Of a stretch of DNA of 38,114 bases, positions 1-7,480 are shown one piece after another (position 1 is the first letter of the stretch; the number at the start of each line of letters is the position of its first letter). A program made the position numbers and the translations under genes. This DNA comes from an uncultured Veillonellaceae bacterium. GTDB taxonomy: Bacteria > Bacillota > Negativicutes > Selenomonadales > Selenomonadaceae. The notes beneath the pieces are model-generated. The model saw nothing but the letters and a program-made list of their open reading frames with translations, ran no database searches and had not been told where the DNA came from. The DNA is taken from positions 1 through 38,114 of the forward strand of contig OMZR01000031.1 of assembly GCA_900315575.1 (NCBI GenBank). Direction: 5' to 3'.

Positions 1-593
1 CCGAATTCTTCCATCGTGTTGCGGCCGACGAGCAGGTTCATGCCGAAAAAGACCGTCGAGCCCGCAATGGCAAGCAGCTGGAAGAGCGGGCCCGTCGTGA
101 CATCAGGCGCAACCTTCGCGACGACATTGAGGCAGCCGCTGATGAGGCCACAGGCGATGAAGCCGGGAATCAGCGGAATGAAGATGCTCGCGATGCGCTT
201 GAAGAACAGCTTGACGGGCGTCGCATTCTTCGCGCGGATTTTGGCGTGGAGCGCTTTGCCGTCACCAATCTGGGGGCGGTCGTCAGCAGGTGCTTCTTTC
301 TCCGAGGGAGCGGCAGGCTTCGAGGCGGTCATCAGTTCATTGAGAGCTGCCGTGACATTCGCGGCTTTGCCGGGGCCGAGGATGATCTGGAGCTCCGTGC
401 CGCTTACATTCGTGCCGAGCACGCCGGGAAGCCCCGCGACCGCATCCGCGAGGCCGTCGGGGATGCCGGCCGCTTCATCAAATGAGAGCCGCAGCCGCGT
501 CATGCAGTTGTAGGCGCGCAGGAGCGACGGGCGGCCGCCAGAGTTTTCGAGCGCCGCGAGCACGCCGCTGGCAATCTGTTCATTTTCCGTCAT
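1..593 (-). CDS. murP: PTS EIIBC permease, MurP type (5' part only; runs off the window)
   Basis: Reading the minus strand from ATG at 593 gives an open frame of 197 codons with no stop before the window edge. The N-terminus is a PTS EIIB domain (about residues 1-90) with the phospho-acceptor cysteine in NCMTRLRLSF. A linker follows, and then the start of an EIIC membrane domain (about residue 128 on), with FIPLIPGFIACGLISG and a later FFGMNLLVG helix. E. coli MurP has the same NCMTRLRL and IFTPLIPGFIAAGL blocks. MurP imports N-acetylmuramic acid and phosphorylates it at C6. The start overlaps the end of murQ by 14 bases and has AGGAGG eight bases upstream, so the two are translationally linked. 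The pairing with murQ supports a MurNAc substrate over other sugars of the Glc family. Confidence 0.85.
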   Translation of the reverse strand, partial: MTENEQIASGVLAALENSGGRPSLLRAYNCMTRLRLSFDEAAGIPDGLADAVAGLPGVLGTNVSGTELQIILGPGKAANVTAALNELMTASKPAAPSEKEAPADDRPQIGDGKALHAKIRAKNATPVKLFFKRIASIFIPLIPGFIACGLISGCLNVVAKVAPDVTTGPLFQLLAIAGSTVFFGMNLLVGRNTMEEF

Positions 594-1509
594 GCACGGA
601 GCCTCCTTCGTTCTTCTCGTTCATCGCCGCGCGCAGGCGGCCGTGATTTTGTTCGAGCAGCGCCTTGCAGCCCGCGATGTCCCTGCCGGTCAGTACGCGC
701 AGGATGGCAACCTTCGCGCGGCCGTCTGCGAGCTTCAGCGCCTCGGCGGCCGTTTCGCGCGAGCACTCTGCGACTTCCATGACGATGCGCGTCGCGCGTT
801 CCGTGAGCTTCGCGTTTGATGCTTTGACATCGACCATGAGGTTGCCATATGTCTTGCCGAGCTTCACCATCGCGCCCGTCGAGAGCATGTTGAGCACGAG
901 CTTCTGGGCCGTGCCGGCCTTCATGCGCGTCGAGCCCGTGATGGCTTCGGGGCCGACGATGGGCAGCAGCGCGACATCGACGTCCTCCGCGATGGCGGCA
1001 GGCGATGTGCAGGCGAGCGCAATCGTCTTCGCGCCGACGGAGCGCGCATAGCGCAGCGCGCCAAGCACGTAGGGCGTCCGCCCTGACGCTGCGATGCCGA
1101 CGGCGATGTCCTTCGCGGAAAAATTCTGCGACCTGAGGTCGGCCGCGCCGAGCTCGGGGTCATCCTCGGCCCCTTCCTTTGCACGGAAAATGGCGGGAGC
1201 GCCGCCTGCGATGAGGCCGACGATGCGCTCGGGGTCGGTGCGGTACGTCGGCGGGCATTCGACGGCATCGAGGATGCCGAGCCGCCCCGACGTTCCCGCG
1301 CCGAGGTAGAAGAGCCGTCCGCCCGCCGCAAGCGCGGCCGCGATGAGGTCGACAGCGCGCGCCACATCGGGCAGGATCCGCTCGACCGCGAGCGGCACGC
1401 GCTTGTCCTCGTCATTGATGAGCCGCACGAGCTCGAGCGTTGGTACCTCGTCAATCTTTGCCGTGCGCGGGTTGCGCTGCTCCGTCGTGAGCTTCGAGAG
1501 TTCGATCAT
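580..1509 (-). CDS. murQ: N-acetylmuramic acid 6-phosphate etherase
   Basis: MurQ cleaves the D-lactyl ether of MurNAc 6-phosphate to give GlcNAc 6-phosphate and D-lactate in the cytosol, a step of peptidoglycan recycling. The protein is about 309 residues, near the family length, and collinear with E. coli MurQ. It has NDEDKRVPLAVERILPD, the SIS-fold sugar-phosphate loop YLGAGTSGRLG, DAVECPPTY, GIAASGRTPYV, STRMKAGTAQKLVLNMLST and GNLMVDV. ATGs further upstream are open, but the one at 1521 directly abuts its AAAAAAGG. ATG 1509 has AAGGATG at a usable distance and begins MIELSKLTTEQRNP, as homologues do. It is followed by murP with a 14-base overlap, forming a recycling operon. The D-lactate released may be why lactate permeases lie nearby (inference). 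Confidence 0.95.
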   Translation of the reverse strand: MIELSKLTTEQRNPRTAKIDEVPTLELVRLINDEDKRVPLAVERILPDVARAVDLIAAALAAGGRLFYLGAGTSGRLGILDAVECPPTYRTDPERIVGLIAGGAPAIFRAKEGAEDDPELGAADLRSQNFSAKDIAVGIAASGRTPYVLGALRYARSVGAKTIALACTSPAAIAEDVDVALLPIVGPEAITGSTRMKAGTAQKLVLNMLSTGAMVKLGKTYGNLMVDVKASNAKLTERATRIVMEVAECSRETAAEALKLADGRAKVAILRVLTGRDIAGCKALLEQNHGRLRAAMNEKNEGGSVHDGK

Positions 1510-1554
1510 ATCTGGAATCATCCTTTTTTCTGTTTTTCGTATCGATTCCCTACT

Positions 1555-1563
1555 AGTATAGCA
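1555..1563 (-). promoter_or_regulatory. Extended -10 promoter of murQP
   Basis: The minus strand reads TGCTATACT, an extended -10 element, about 35 bases upstream of the murQ ribosome site. A clear -35 box is absent, which is usual for extended -10 promoters. It lies downstream of the lldP1 terminator, so murQP has its own promoter. Confidence 0.6.
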
Positions 1564-1582
1564 CAAAACCGGCCGCCCAAAG

Positions 1583-1609
1583 AAAAAAGCGGCGCCAGCG
1601 TGGCACCGC
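1583..1609 (-). terminator. Rho-independent terminator of lldP1
   Basis: A 9-bp GC stem (1589-1597 with 1601-1609, one G-T pair) closes a 3-base loop. On the minus strand it is followed by TTTTTTCTTT. It sits just after the lldP1 stop and before the murQ promoter. Confidence 0.9.
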
Positions 1610-1635
1610 GAAAGGAAGGAATGGGTAATCGGGAA

Positions 1636-3276
1636 TCAGTAAGCTGGAATCAGCCCGAGGCTGAGCACTGCCGTCATGACGACGATGCAGATGATGTAGT
1701 AGACGAACCACGGAACTGCGTCCGTCCGGATCAGTTTGCCTTCGACGCCGGAAATGCCGGTCGTCGCGCAGACAGCGACGATGTTGTTGATGCAGATCAT
1801 GTTGCCGATCGCACCGCCCTGGTTCTGGAGGGCGACGATGGCGATCTGCGGAAGATTCAGGATGGTAGCCGTCTCAAACTGCAGCGGCGTGAACATGATG
1901 TTCGAGACCGTGTTGGAGCCGAACATGAAAGCGCCGATACTGCCGATGATCGGGGAGACGTAGAAGAAGTTCTCGCCAGCGAGGTCGGCCATGCCGTGTG
2001 CCATCGCGAGCAGCATGGATTCGAAGCCAGCGGCATTCGCATTCGAATAACGATAGATGTAGACGAGCGCGAAGCCGAACAGCAGGGCGATGAACGCGCC
2101 GTAGACCTGGCGGCCCGAAGCGACGAACATGTGCTTGACCTGCGCGCCGTTCAGACCATAGAGCGCGATGCCAATCAGAACGACGAGGATGAAGGGCGCG
2201 ATGCCCGGGTTGTTGACATACTTGAACGACCAGACGGCATTCTCGACGCCGAGGATGTTGCTCACAGAGACAGAGAAGCTCTGCACGATCGGCTTCAGGC
2301 CGATCTGCGGGATGCGCGTCAGGACGAGCCAGAGCGAGATGAGGAGGTACGGCGTCCACGCCTTCAGGAGCGACATGTGGGACGTTGCCACGGTGTCGCC
2401 GCTCTTCTCAGCAGCTTTGGCCTCCTGCGACTCAAAGCGCCAGACATCTTTCGGCATGAGGAAGCCCGTCTTGGCTGCGCCGAGCAGCACGAAGACCGTG
2501 ATGGCAGCAGCGGCGAGCGACGTGATCTCGCTGCCGATGAAGCGTGCGAGCGGCAGCGAGAACAGCGAGAAGCTGAATGCTGCGAGCAGGCAGAACGGGA
2601 GGACGGGGACAGCATCGGAGAACTTGTGGTTCTTGCCGAATTTCTGCGTCGTGATGCCGACGACAAGGAAGATGATGATGAATGCACCAAGATCCATGCC
2701 GAGTGCGGAGATGAACGAGAGCGAGAGCAGCCAGTTGTCCGGCGAGATGCCGAGCGTCGGCAGGACGTCGCTGACGCAGGCGAACGCCGAGTTCGTCGGC
2801 GTGCCGGCGGCGCCGAATGGCACTGGCGTCGAGTTCAGGATCAGGCAGCTGATCGCGGCAGCCATCGGCGGGAAGCCGAGTCCGATGAGGAGCGGCGCCG
2901 CGATGGCTGCCGGCGTGCCGAAGCCCGCAGCGCCCTCGATGAAGCCGCTGAACGCGAAGCCGATGATGATGAGCTGGATGCGCGCATCTTCGGTGATGCC
3001 GTTGAACATGCCTTCGATGCGGCGCATCGCGCCCGCCTCTTTCAGCATGTTCATCAAGAGGATGGCGCCGAAGATGATCAGCAGCGTGTCGATGGATCCG
3101 AGGAAGCCGGTGACGGTGTAGGAGACGATGTGCTGGACATCCATCTGCCAGTAGAAGAGGCCAATGATGACGATGGAAAGCCATGCGATCGGCAGTGCTT
3201 TCTTCGCCGGGACGTTGAGACCGACTGTCATGACGATCGTCAACAGGATCGGGATTGCTGCGATGAGCGCGAGCAT
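1636..3276 (-). CDS. lldP: LctP/LldP-family lactate permease (intact copy)
   Basis: This is a 546-residue, very hydrophobic protein with roughly a dozen membrane segments. It has the family signature [18 protein letters not shown], then [15 protein letters not shown] and, near the C-terminus, [14 protein letters not shown] and [14 protein letters not shown]. The family (TC 2.A.14) imports L- or D-lactate, sometimes glycolate, with protons; the exact substrate cannot be read here. The start has AAGGAG eight bases upstream. It is a single-gene unit, with its own promoter at 3403-3432, an operator-like inverted repeat over the -10, and its own terminator. The ~120-nt leader contains a 6-bp hairpin (3352-3357 with 3366-3371) that matches no riboswitch I recognise. 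The protein is only a distant paralogue of the lldP copy at 3536-4999. Confidence 0.9.
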   Translation of the reverse strand: MLALIAAIPILLTIVMTVGLNVPAKKALPIAWLSIVIIGLFYWQMDVQHIVSYTVTGFLGSIDTLLIIFGAILLMNMLKEAGAMRRIEGMFNGITEDARIQLIIIGFAFSGFIEGAAGFGTPAAIAAPLLIGLGFPPMAAAISCLILNSTPVPFGAAGTPTNSAFACVSDVLPTLGISPDNWLLSLSFISALGMDLGAFIIIFLVVGITTQKFGKNHKFSDAVPVLPFCLLAAFSFSLFSLPLARFIGSEITSLAAAAITVFVLLGAAKTGFLMPKDVWRFESQEAKAAEKSGDTVATSHMSLLKAWTPYLLISLWLVLTRIPQIGLKPIVQSFSVSVSNILGVENAVWSFKYVNNPGIAPFILVVLIGIALYGLNGAQVKHMFVASGRQVYGAFIALLFGFALVYIYRYSNANAAGFESMLLAMAHGMADLAGENFFYVSPIIGSIGAFMFGSNTVSNIMFTPLQFETATILNLPQIAIVALQNQGGAIGNMICINNIVAVCATTGISGVEGKLIRTDAVPWFVYYIICIVVMTAVLSLGLIPAY

Positions 3277-3387
3277 GAGATCAACTCCTTCTTTTGTGTG
3301 GAAGATTACCCATACGGAGAAGCGCGGAGGAAACGACCGTCACTTCCCACTAGCTCGTTTGCCTGCGAGCTTTCTAAAGAGTCAGCC

Positions 3388-3406
3388 TAATGAAACAATT
3401 TCATTA
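3388..3406. promoter_or_regulatory. Perfect 19-bp inverted repeat over the lldP1 -10 and start site (candidate operator)
   Basis: TAATGAAA and TTTCATTA form perfect 8-base arms around CAA. The right arm overlaps the -10 box at 3403-3408 and the left arm covers the expected transcription start, so a bound dimer would block initiation. A shorter relative lies at the same place in the lldP2 promoter (5073-5088). The cognate regulator is not evident in the window. Confidence 0.6.
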
Positions 3407-3432
3407 TACGTTATAAACGGGAGCAACGTCAA
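3403..3432 (-). promoter_or_regulatory. Sigma-70 promoter of lldP1
   Basis: On the minus strand TTGACG (3427-3432) and TATAAT (3403-3408) are separated by 18 bases. The predicted start near 3396 gives a leader of about 120 nt before the lldP1 ATG. Confidence 0.8.
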
Positions 3433-3494
3433 CCGAAAAATACAAAATAATATGCAAAATAATGTAAAATCTCGAAAACAGGCCTTTCGGGCAA

Positions 3495-3520
3495 GAAAAA
3501 AGCTCCCTCGGGAAGGGAGC
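3495..3520 (-). terminator. Rho-independent terminator of lldP2
   Basis: A 7-bp stem GCTCCCT/AGGGAGC (3502-3508 with 3514-3520) has a 5-base loop. On the minus strand it is followed by six Ts and preceded by an A-tract-complementary run, directly after the lldP2 stop. Confidence 0.85.
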
Positions 3521-3535
3521 AAAAAAATCAGAAAC

Positions 3536-4999
3536 TTATTTCACGAGAGCCTGCCCGAAATAGACGATGAGGCCCATCGCGATGATGAACGGGACATAGA
3601 CCTTTGCGGCGAAATGCAGCAGGCGGCCGTCACAGCCCGGCGCGCCGATGGCGCCGATGGCGATGGCGATGCTCTGCGGCGAAATCATCTTGCCCGCGCA
3701 GGCACCCGTCGCATTTGCGGCCGCGACCCAGGCCTGCACGGACGGGCCGGCACCGATCGCGAGCGCCGAGTCCGTCTGCAGTTTGCCGAACAGCACGCAC
3801 GACGATGTCGCCGAGCCCGTGATGAACGTGCCGATCGAGCCAATGAATGCCGCGATGGCCGGATACGTCGTGCCCGTCGCCGCGACGGCTGTCTCGGCGA
3901 TCGCATGTGTCATGCCCGCATAGCCCATGACCTTCGCTGTCGCGATGACTGCGATGATCGTGAGCATCGTGTAGCGCAGGTCATAGACCGTCTTGCCGAG
4001 CGTCCGCGTCATCATCGAGAGCGACGCGCCCTGCACATGGCCGCCGAGGAAGGCCGCCAGCAGGATCAGCACGCCCGGCGTCGCGACCCAGGTGAACGTG
4101 TACGGCGCACCGCCCGGGCCGTCGTAAATCAGAATGGAAGACTGGATGGCCGTCAGCGGATCGTGGATGACGGGCAGGAGCTTCGACGTGGCGAGCAGAA
4201 GCAGGAAGATCAGGATGAACGGCAGCCAGGCGACGAGGCCGGAGCGCAGCGTGATCGGTGCAGCTTCAGCGTCTTTCGCGTCGTCTGCTTTCGTCATGGC
4301 GTAGGCAGGGTCGTTGATGGGGAATTTCTTTGCATAAGCGACGATGGCGCCCATCGTCACGATGGCACCGGCGACGACGGCGAGGTCGGGGCCGATGAAA
4401 TACGAGATTGCTAGCTCCGGCAGCAGGAACGCGAGTCCGGAGAGCGCGCAGAGCGGCGCCATGCCCGAGAGCGCCTTGAGCGAGCCGCCCGTCACGATCG
4501 TCATGAGGAACGGGCAGAGCAGCGTCAGCGGTGCGAGCTGGAGCGCCGTGTAGATGGCGAGCTCGCTCGAAGAAATCGACGTGAGGCCGCCGAGCGTCAC
4601 GAGCGGGATGCCGATGGAGCCATAGGCCGTCGGCACGGAGTTCGCGATGAGGCAGACGGACGCCGCGAGCACGGGCGGGATGCCGAGGCCCGCGAGCATG
4701 CCGGCCGGGATGGCGATGGCCGTGCCAAAGCCCGCCATGCCCTCAAGGAAGCCGCCGAAGCCCCAGCCAATCAGCAGGATCAGCACGCGGCGGTCGGACG
4801 ACACCGACGTCAGCATCCGCTGGATCGTGTCCATTGCATGCGTGCGCAGCGTCAGCGTGTACGTGAAGATGGCGGCGACGATGACGAGCAGGATCGGCCA
4901 GCAGGCGAGCGCGACGCCTTCGAGCGTCGCTTCTACGGCATGCGGCAGCGTCATGCCTTCAAGGCCGATGCCGACAGCCCAGGCGATGGCGAGCGCCAT
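3536..4999 (-). CDS. lldP: LctP/LldP-family lactate permease, 5' end disrupted
   Basis: From ATG 4999 the frame encodes 487 residues of an LctP-family permease, with GWGFGGFLEGMAGFGTAIAI, GSATSSCVLFGKLQ and GKMISPQSIAIA as in E. coli LldP. The normal N-terminus is in another frame: from TTG 5033 (AAGGAG nine bases upstream) it reads FFLALSPILL, which matches the first LldP helix. It then shifts frame at about 5000 and stops near 4955. Compared with E. coli LldP, about 18-20 residues between that helix and MALAIAWAVG are missing, so I infer a deletion of some 55-60 bases that also shifted the frame. ATG 4999 has no ribosome site. The long in-frame extension to 5173 begins inside ilvA and reads unlike the family. 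The gene may be inactive, or the site may be an assembly error. Confidence 0.75.
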   Translation of the reverse strand: MALAIAWAVGIGLEGMTLPHAVEATLEGVALACWPILLVIVAAIFTYTLTLRTHAMDTIQRMLTSVSSDRRVLILLIGWGFGGFLEGMAGFGTAIAIPAGMLAGLGIPPVLAASVCLIANSVPTAYGSIGIPLVTLGGLTSISSSELAIYTALQLAPLTLLCPFLMTIVTGGSLKALSGMAPLCALSGLAFLLPELAISYFIGPDLAVVAGAIVTMGAIVAYAKKFPINDPAYAMTKADDAKDAEAAPITLRSGLVAWLPFILIFLLLLATSKLLPVIHDPLTAIQSSILIYDGPGGAPYTFTWVATPGVLILLAAFLGGHVQGASLSMMTRTLGKTVYDLRYTMLTIIAVIATAKVMGYAGMTHAIAETAVAATGTTYPAIAAFIGSIGTFITGSATSSCVLFGKLQTDSALAIGAGPSVQAWVAAANATGACAGKMISPQSIAIAIGAIGAPGCDGRLLHFAAKVYVPFIIAMGLIVYFGQALVK

Positions 5000-5036
5000 C
5001 GAGCAGAATCGGGGACAGGGCGAGGAAGAACAAAAA

Positions 5037-5101
5037 GACCAGCTCCTTGAATTGAAGTGAAAAAACGTGAAATAATGACACTTCATTATAAGGAGCTGGT
5101 C
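5037..5101. repeat. 23-bp near-perfect inverted repeat spanning the lldP2 promoter and ribosome site
   Basis: Arms 5037-5059 and 5079-5101 match at 20 of 23 positions, including 12 consecutive outer bases, around a 19-base centre. On the minus strand the first arm carries the -10 and part of the spacer, and the second carries the lldP2 AAGGAG ribosome site, followed by TTTTT. The predicted transcript starts near 5078, after the first arm, so normal lldP2 RNA cannot form the whole hairpin. Read-through RNA from ilvA could, and there the structure would look like an intrinsic terminator. Confidence 0.75.
5073..5088. promoter_or_regulatory. Inverted repeat over the lldP2 -10 (candidate operator)
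   Basis: TAATGA-CACT-TCATTA overlaps the -10 box (5085-5090) and the predicted start. The half-site TAATGA and its position match the lldP1 repeat at 3388-3406, but the spacing is 4 rather than 7 bases. This suggests one regulator for both permeases (inference). Confidence 0.5.
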
Positions 5102-5113
5102 ATAAAACGTCAA
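5085..5113 (-). promoter_or_regulatory. Sigma-70 promoter of lldP2
   Basis: On the minus strand TTGACG (5108-5113) and TATAAT (5085-5090) are 17 bases apart, just past the ilvA stop. The same TTGACG/TATAATGAA layout is seen before lldP1. Confidence 0.8.
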
Positions 5114-5144
5114 GAACTTTTTTGTTCGCGCAGGAAAACGCTGC

Positions 5145-6395
5145 TCAATAAATGCGTTCGACTTCGTATCCATGCTGTCCGAGCGCGCGGATGATGCGCT
5201 GGACGTGTTCTTCGTTGTGCGTCTCGCACGTGACTTCGAGCACGACTTTCTTGAAGCTGTCCGTCACTTTCGCCTGGTTGTGGTTGAGCTCGATGACGTT
5301 CGCGTTCTCGGCGGCGAGGATGTGCGCGATGAGCTCGAGCTGGCCGGGCTTGTCGGGGAGCTGGACGGCGAAGCAGAACACGCGGCTGCGCGCGATGAGC
5401 GCCTTGTCAATGAGCGCGGAGATCGTCGAGATGTCGATGTTGCCGCCCGAGATGATGGCCGCGACTTTCTTGCCCTTCATCGGCAGCTTCGAGAGCGCCG
5501 CGAGCGACAGCACGCCCGCGCCTTCGGCGATGAGCTTGTGCTTCTCGATGAGCGACAGGAGAGCCCCCATGATTTCCATCTCGGAGACCGTGATGATGCC
5601 GTCGAGATATTTCTTGCAGAACGCATACGTCAGCGTGCCGGCCGTCTTGACAGCGCAGCCGTCGGCGACGGTGTCGGCGCTGTCGAGCGTGACGATCTTG
5701 CCCTTCTTGAGCGCGGCCTTCATGCAGGCGGCGTTCGCGGGCTCGACGCCGTAGACTTTGACGTTCGGGTTCACGAGCTTCGTCGCGAGCGCAACGCCCG
5801 AGGCAAAGCCGCCGCCGCCAATCGGCACGAGGATGGCATCGATGTCTTTCTGTGCGTCGATGATTTCGAGCGCCGTCGTGCCCTGGCCGAGCAGCACCTC
5901 GCGGTCGTTGAACGGATGGATGTAGACGTAGCCATGCTTTTTCTGCAGTTCGAGGCTGTGCGCGTAGGCATCGTCAAAGCCGTCGCCATAGAGCACGACT
6001 TCGGCGCCGAGCGCCTTCGTGCCCTCGACCTTGAGGATCGGCGTCGTCGCGGGCATGCAGATGACGGCCTTGACGCCGAGCTTCTTCGCGGCGTAGGCGA
6101 CGCCCTGCGCGTGGTTGCCGGCCGACGCCGTGATGACGCCTTTCGCCTTTTCTTCGTCCGTGAGCTGGCTGATCTTGTTGTAGGCGCCGCGCAGCTTGAA
6201 TGCGCCCGTGTGCTGCAGGTTCTCAGGCTTCAGGTAGACGTCGTTGCCGGAAATCTCCGAGAAGTAGTCGCTGTGGATGAGCCGCGTCTTGCGCGCGACG
6301 CCTTCAAGCTGCTTTGCAGCGCGGTAGACGTCGGCAATCGTCGTCTGCTCGACGATGTCTTCGACGGTGGGTGCTGCTTTCTTTTCTTCTGCCAT
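5145..6395 (-). CDS. ilvA: Threonine ammonia-lyase (threonine dehydratase) with C-terminal ACT domain
   Basis: This PLP enzyme deaminates L-threonine to 2-oxobutyrate and ammonia. The fold-type II catalytic core spans about residues 20-325. It has the Schiff-base lysine in HTGAFKLRGAYNK, the substrate loop TASAGNHAQGVAYAAK and the phosphate-binding glycines PIGGGGFASG. A single ACT regulatory domain fills the last ~75 residues (FCFAVQLPDKPGQLELIAHI to the end). The 416-residue, one-ACT architecture is the short form, not the two-ACT E. coli IlvA. ATG 6395 is chosen because AGGAGG lies ten bases upstream and MAEEKKAAPTVEDI starts like homologues. It has its own promoter. Only a weak hairpin follows it, so some read-through into lldP2 is possible. 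Confidence 0.92.
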   Translation of the reverse strand: MAEEKKAAPTVEDIVEQTTIADVYRAAKQLEGVARKTRLIHSDYFSEISGNDVYLKPENLQHTGAFKLRGAYNKISQLTDEEKAKGVITASAGNHAQGVAYAAKKLGVKAVICMPATTPILKVEGTKALGAEVVLYGDGFDDAYAHSLELQKKHGYVYIHPFNDREVLLGQGTTALEIIDAQKDIDAILVPIGGGGFASGVALATKLVNPNVKVYGVEPANAACMKAALKKGKIVTLDSADTVADGCAVKTAGTLTYAFCKKYLDGIITVSEMEIMGALLSLIEKHKLIAEGAGVLSLAALSKLPMKGKKVAAIISGGNIDISTISALIDKALIARSRVFCFAVQLPDKPGQLELIAHILAAENANVIELNHNQAKVTDSFKKVVLEVTCETHNEEHVQRIIRALGQHGYEVERIY

Positions 6396-6432
6396 GGGGA
6401 AAAGCCTCCTGTTCGATGTTCTGTTCTTAACA

Positions 6433-6461
6433 AGTTTACACGAGGCGGACAATGGTGTCAA
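6433..6461 (-). promoter_or_regulatory. Promoter of ilvA
   Basis: On the minus strand TTGACA (6456-6461) and TAAACT (6433-6438) are 17 bases apart. Between this and the divergent usp genes lies an AT-rich inverted repeat, AAAGAAA/TTTCTTT (6464-6470 with 6478-6484), of unknown role. On the plus strand there is a TTGACA at 6504-6509 facing usp, but no convincing -10 follows it. Confidence 0.65.
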
Positions 6462-6568
6462 ATAAAGAAATTTTTTGTTTCTTTCGTTGAAAGAAAAGGG
6501 TTTTTGACACGATACCGCGAATCATACAACATAGTACAAAGAAGTTTGCGATGAGGAGGGGGGATCAG

Positions 6569-7003
6569 ATGGAAAAGTTTTCCCGGATCCTCGTGCCCGT
6601 GGATGGCTCCGCAGGCTCGCTCAAAGCACTCGAGACGGCCATTCTGCTCGCCCGTTCCAGCGGCGCGACGCTCGACATCCTCTATGTCTCGTATTTTGCG
6701 AGCAAGACGGATACGGAGAACCTCGTGAGCTGGCTGCCGGAAAGCCTGACGCGTCCGGTGGCTCCTGCCGTGCATGATGCACTCGGCCGCGCGGAGGAAC
6801 GCGTGCGCGGGCGGGCCGCCTACGAGCTGCACGAGCGGACGGGGAATCCTGCCCGTGAGATTCTGCGCTTTTCCGAAGAGCACGATGGAGAGCCCATCAT
6901 CATGGGCGGGCGCGGTCTCGGCAGGGTCGAAGGGTTCTTTCTCGGGAGCGTGAGCCAGGAGATTATGGAGAAAGCTCCGGGCACGGTCCTCGTCGTAAAA
7001 TGA
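6569..7003 (+). CDS. Universal stress protein, UspA family (first of a pair)
   Basis: This is a 144-residue single Usp domain. It begins with the beta-1 strand ILVPVDGSAGS and ends with IIMGGRGLGRVEGFFLGSVS and TVLVVK, which fits the ATP-binding Usp pattern G-x2-G-x9-G-S. Usp proteins are small cytosolic nucleotide-binding dimers made under starvation and stress; the individual role cannot be told. ATG 6569 is preferred over 6551 because the AGGAGG at 6554-6559 then lies nine bases upstream. The second Usp gene follows after 22 bases, so the two form an operon. Confidence 0.88.
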   Translation: MEKFSRILVPVDGSAGSLKALETAILLARSSGATLDILYVSYFASKTDTENLVSWLPESLTRPVAPAVHDALGRAEERVRGRAAYELHERTGNPAREILRFSEEHDGEPIIMGGRGLGRVEGFFLGSVSQEIMEKAPGTVLVVK

Positions 7004-7025
7004 AAAACGAACGGAGGTATACATC

Positions 7026-7445
7026 ATGGAAGTCAAAAACATTTTGGTACCCGTCGATGGTTCGGAAGGCTCGGACCGTGCGGTCACGCAGGCCATCTCG
7101 CTGGCGGAGGCCTGCGGCGCGAAGCTCAATTTCCTCTATGTGGCGAACATCAACCAGCTCGCGATCAATGCGTGCCTCAGTGATGCCATCCTCGATGCCG
7201 TCACGAAGGCCGGCAATGTGATCCTCGATCGCGTCATGGACATGGTGCCGACGGGCGTGGAAAAAGAAGCGTTTTCGGAGACGGGCTCGCCGGCTGTCGT
7301 GATTCTCGATTTTGCGACGGACAAGGACATGGACATGATCGTCATGGGCAGCCGCGGTCTCGGCGTCGTGAAGGGCGTGCTGCTCGGCAGCGTGAGCCAG
7401 TACATCGTCGAGCAGTCGAAATGCCCGGTGCTCGTCGTGAAATGA
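7026..7445 (+). CDS. Universal stress protein, UspA family (second of the pair)
   Basis: This is a 139-residue Usp domain with NILVPVDGSEGSDRAV at the N-terminus and IVMGSRGLGVVKGVLLGSVS plus CPVLVVK at the C-terminus. The ATP-loop residues are intact, so it should belong to the nucleotide-binding branch. GGAGG lies before the start. It is related to the preceding Usp protein but clearly diverged in the central helices (NINQLAINACLSDAILDAV), which suggests an old tandem duplication. A degenerate GGDEF protein follows after 35 bases. Confidence 0.9.
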   Translation: MEVKNILVPVDGSEGSDRAVTQAISLAEACGAKLNFLYVANINQLAINACLSDAILDAVTKAGNVILDRVMDMVPTGVEKEAFSETGSPAVVILDFATDKDMDMIVMGSRGLGVVKGVLLGSVSQYIVEQSKCPVLVVK

Positions 7446-7480
7446 ACGGGCAAACATCAAATTTTCAAGGAGACTTTTGA

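Noticed and set aside
16..513. Plus-strand open frame at the left edge
   Set aside because: It is the shadow of the MurP-type permease that runs off the window on the minus strand.
1600..3390. 596-codon open frame on the plus strand, opposite lldP1
   Set aside because: It is very rich in Asp, Arg and Glu with no domain, the typical shadow of a hydrophobic membrane protein in GC-rich DNA. The minus strand carries a clear permease with promoter and terminator.
3277..3402. Possible riboswitch in the lldP1 leader
   Set aside because: Only a 6-bp hairpin is visible, and I recognise no conserved riboswitch core.
5000..5173. N-terminal extension of lldP2 starting inside ilvA
   Set aside because: It begins upstream of the lldP2 promoter, contains Phe/Ser/Cys-rich sequence unlike the family, and the true first helix is visible in another frame.
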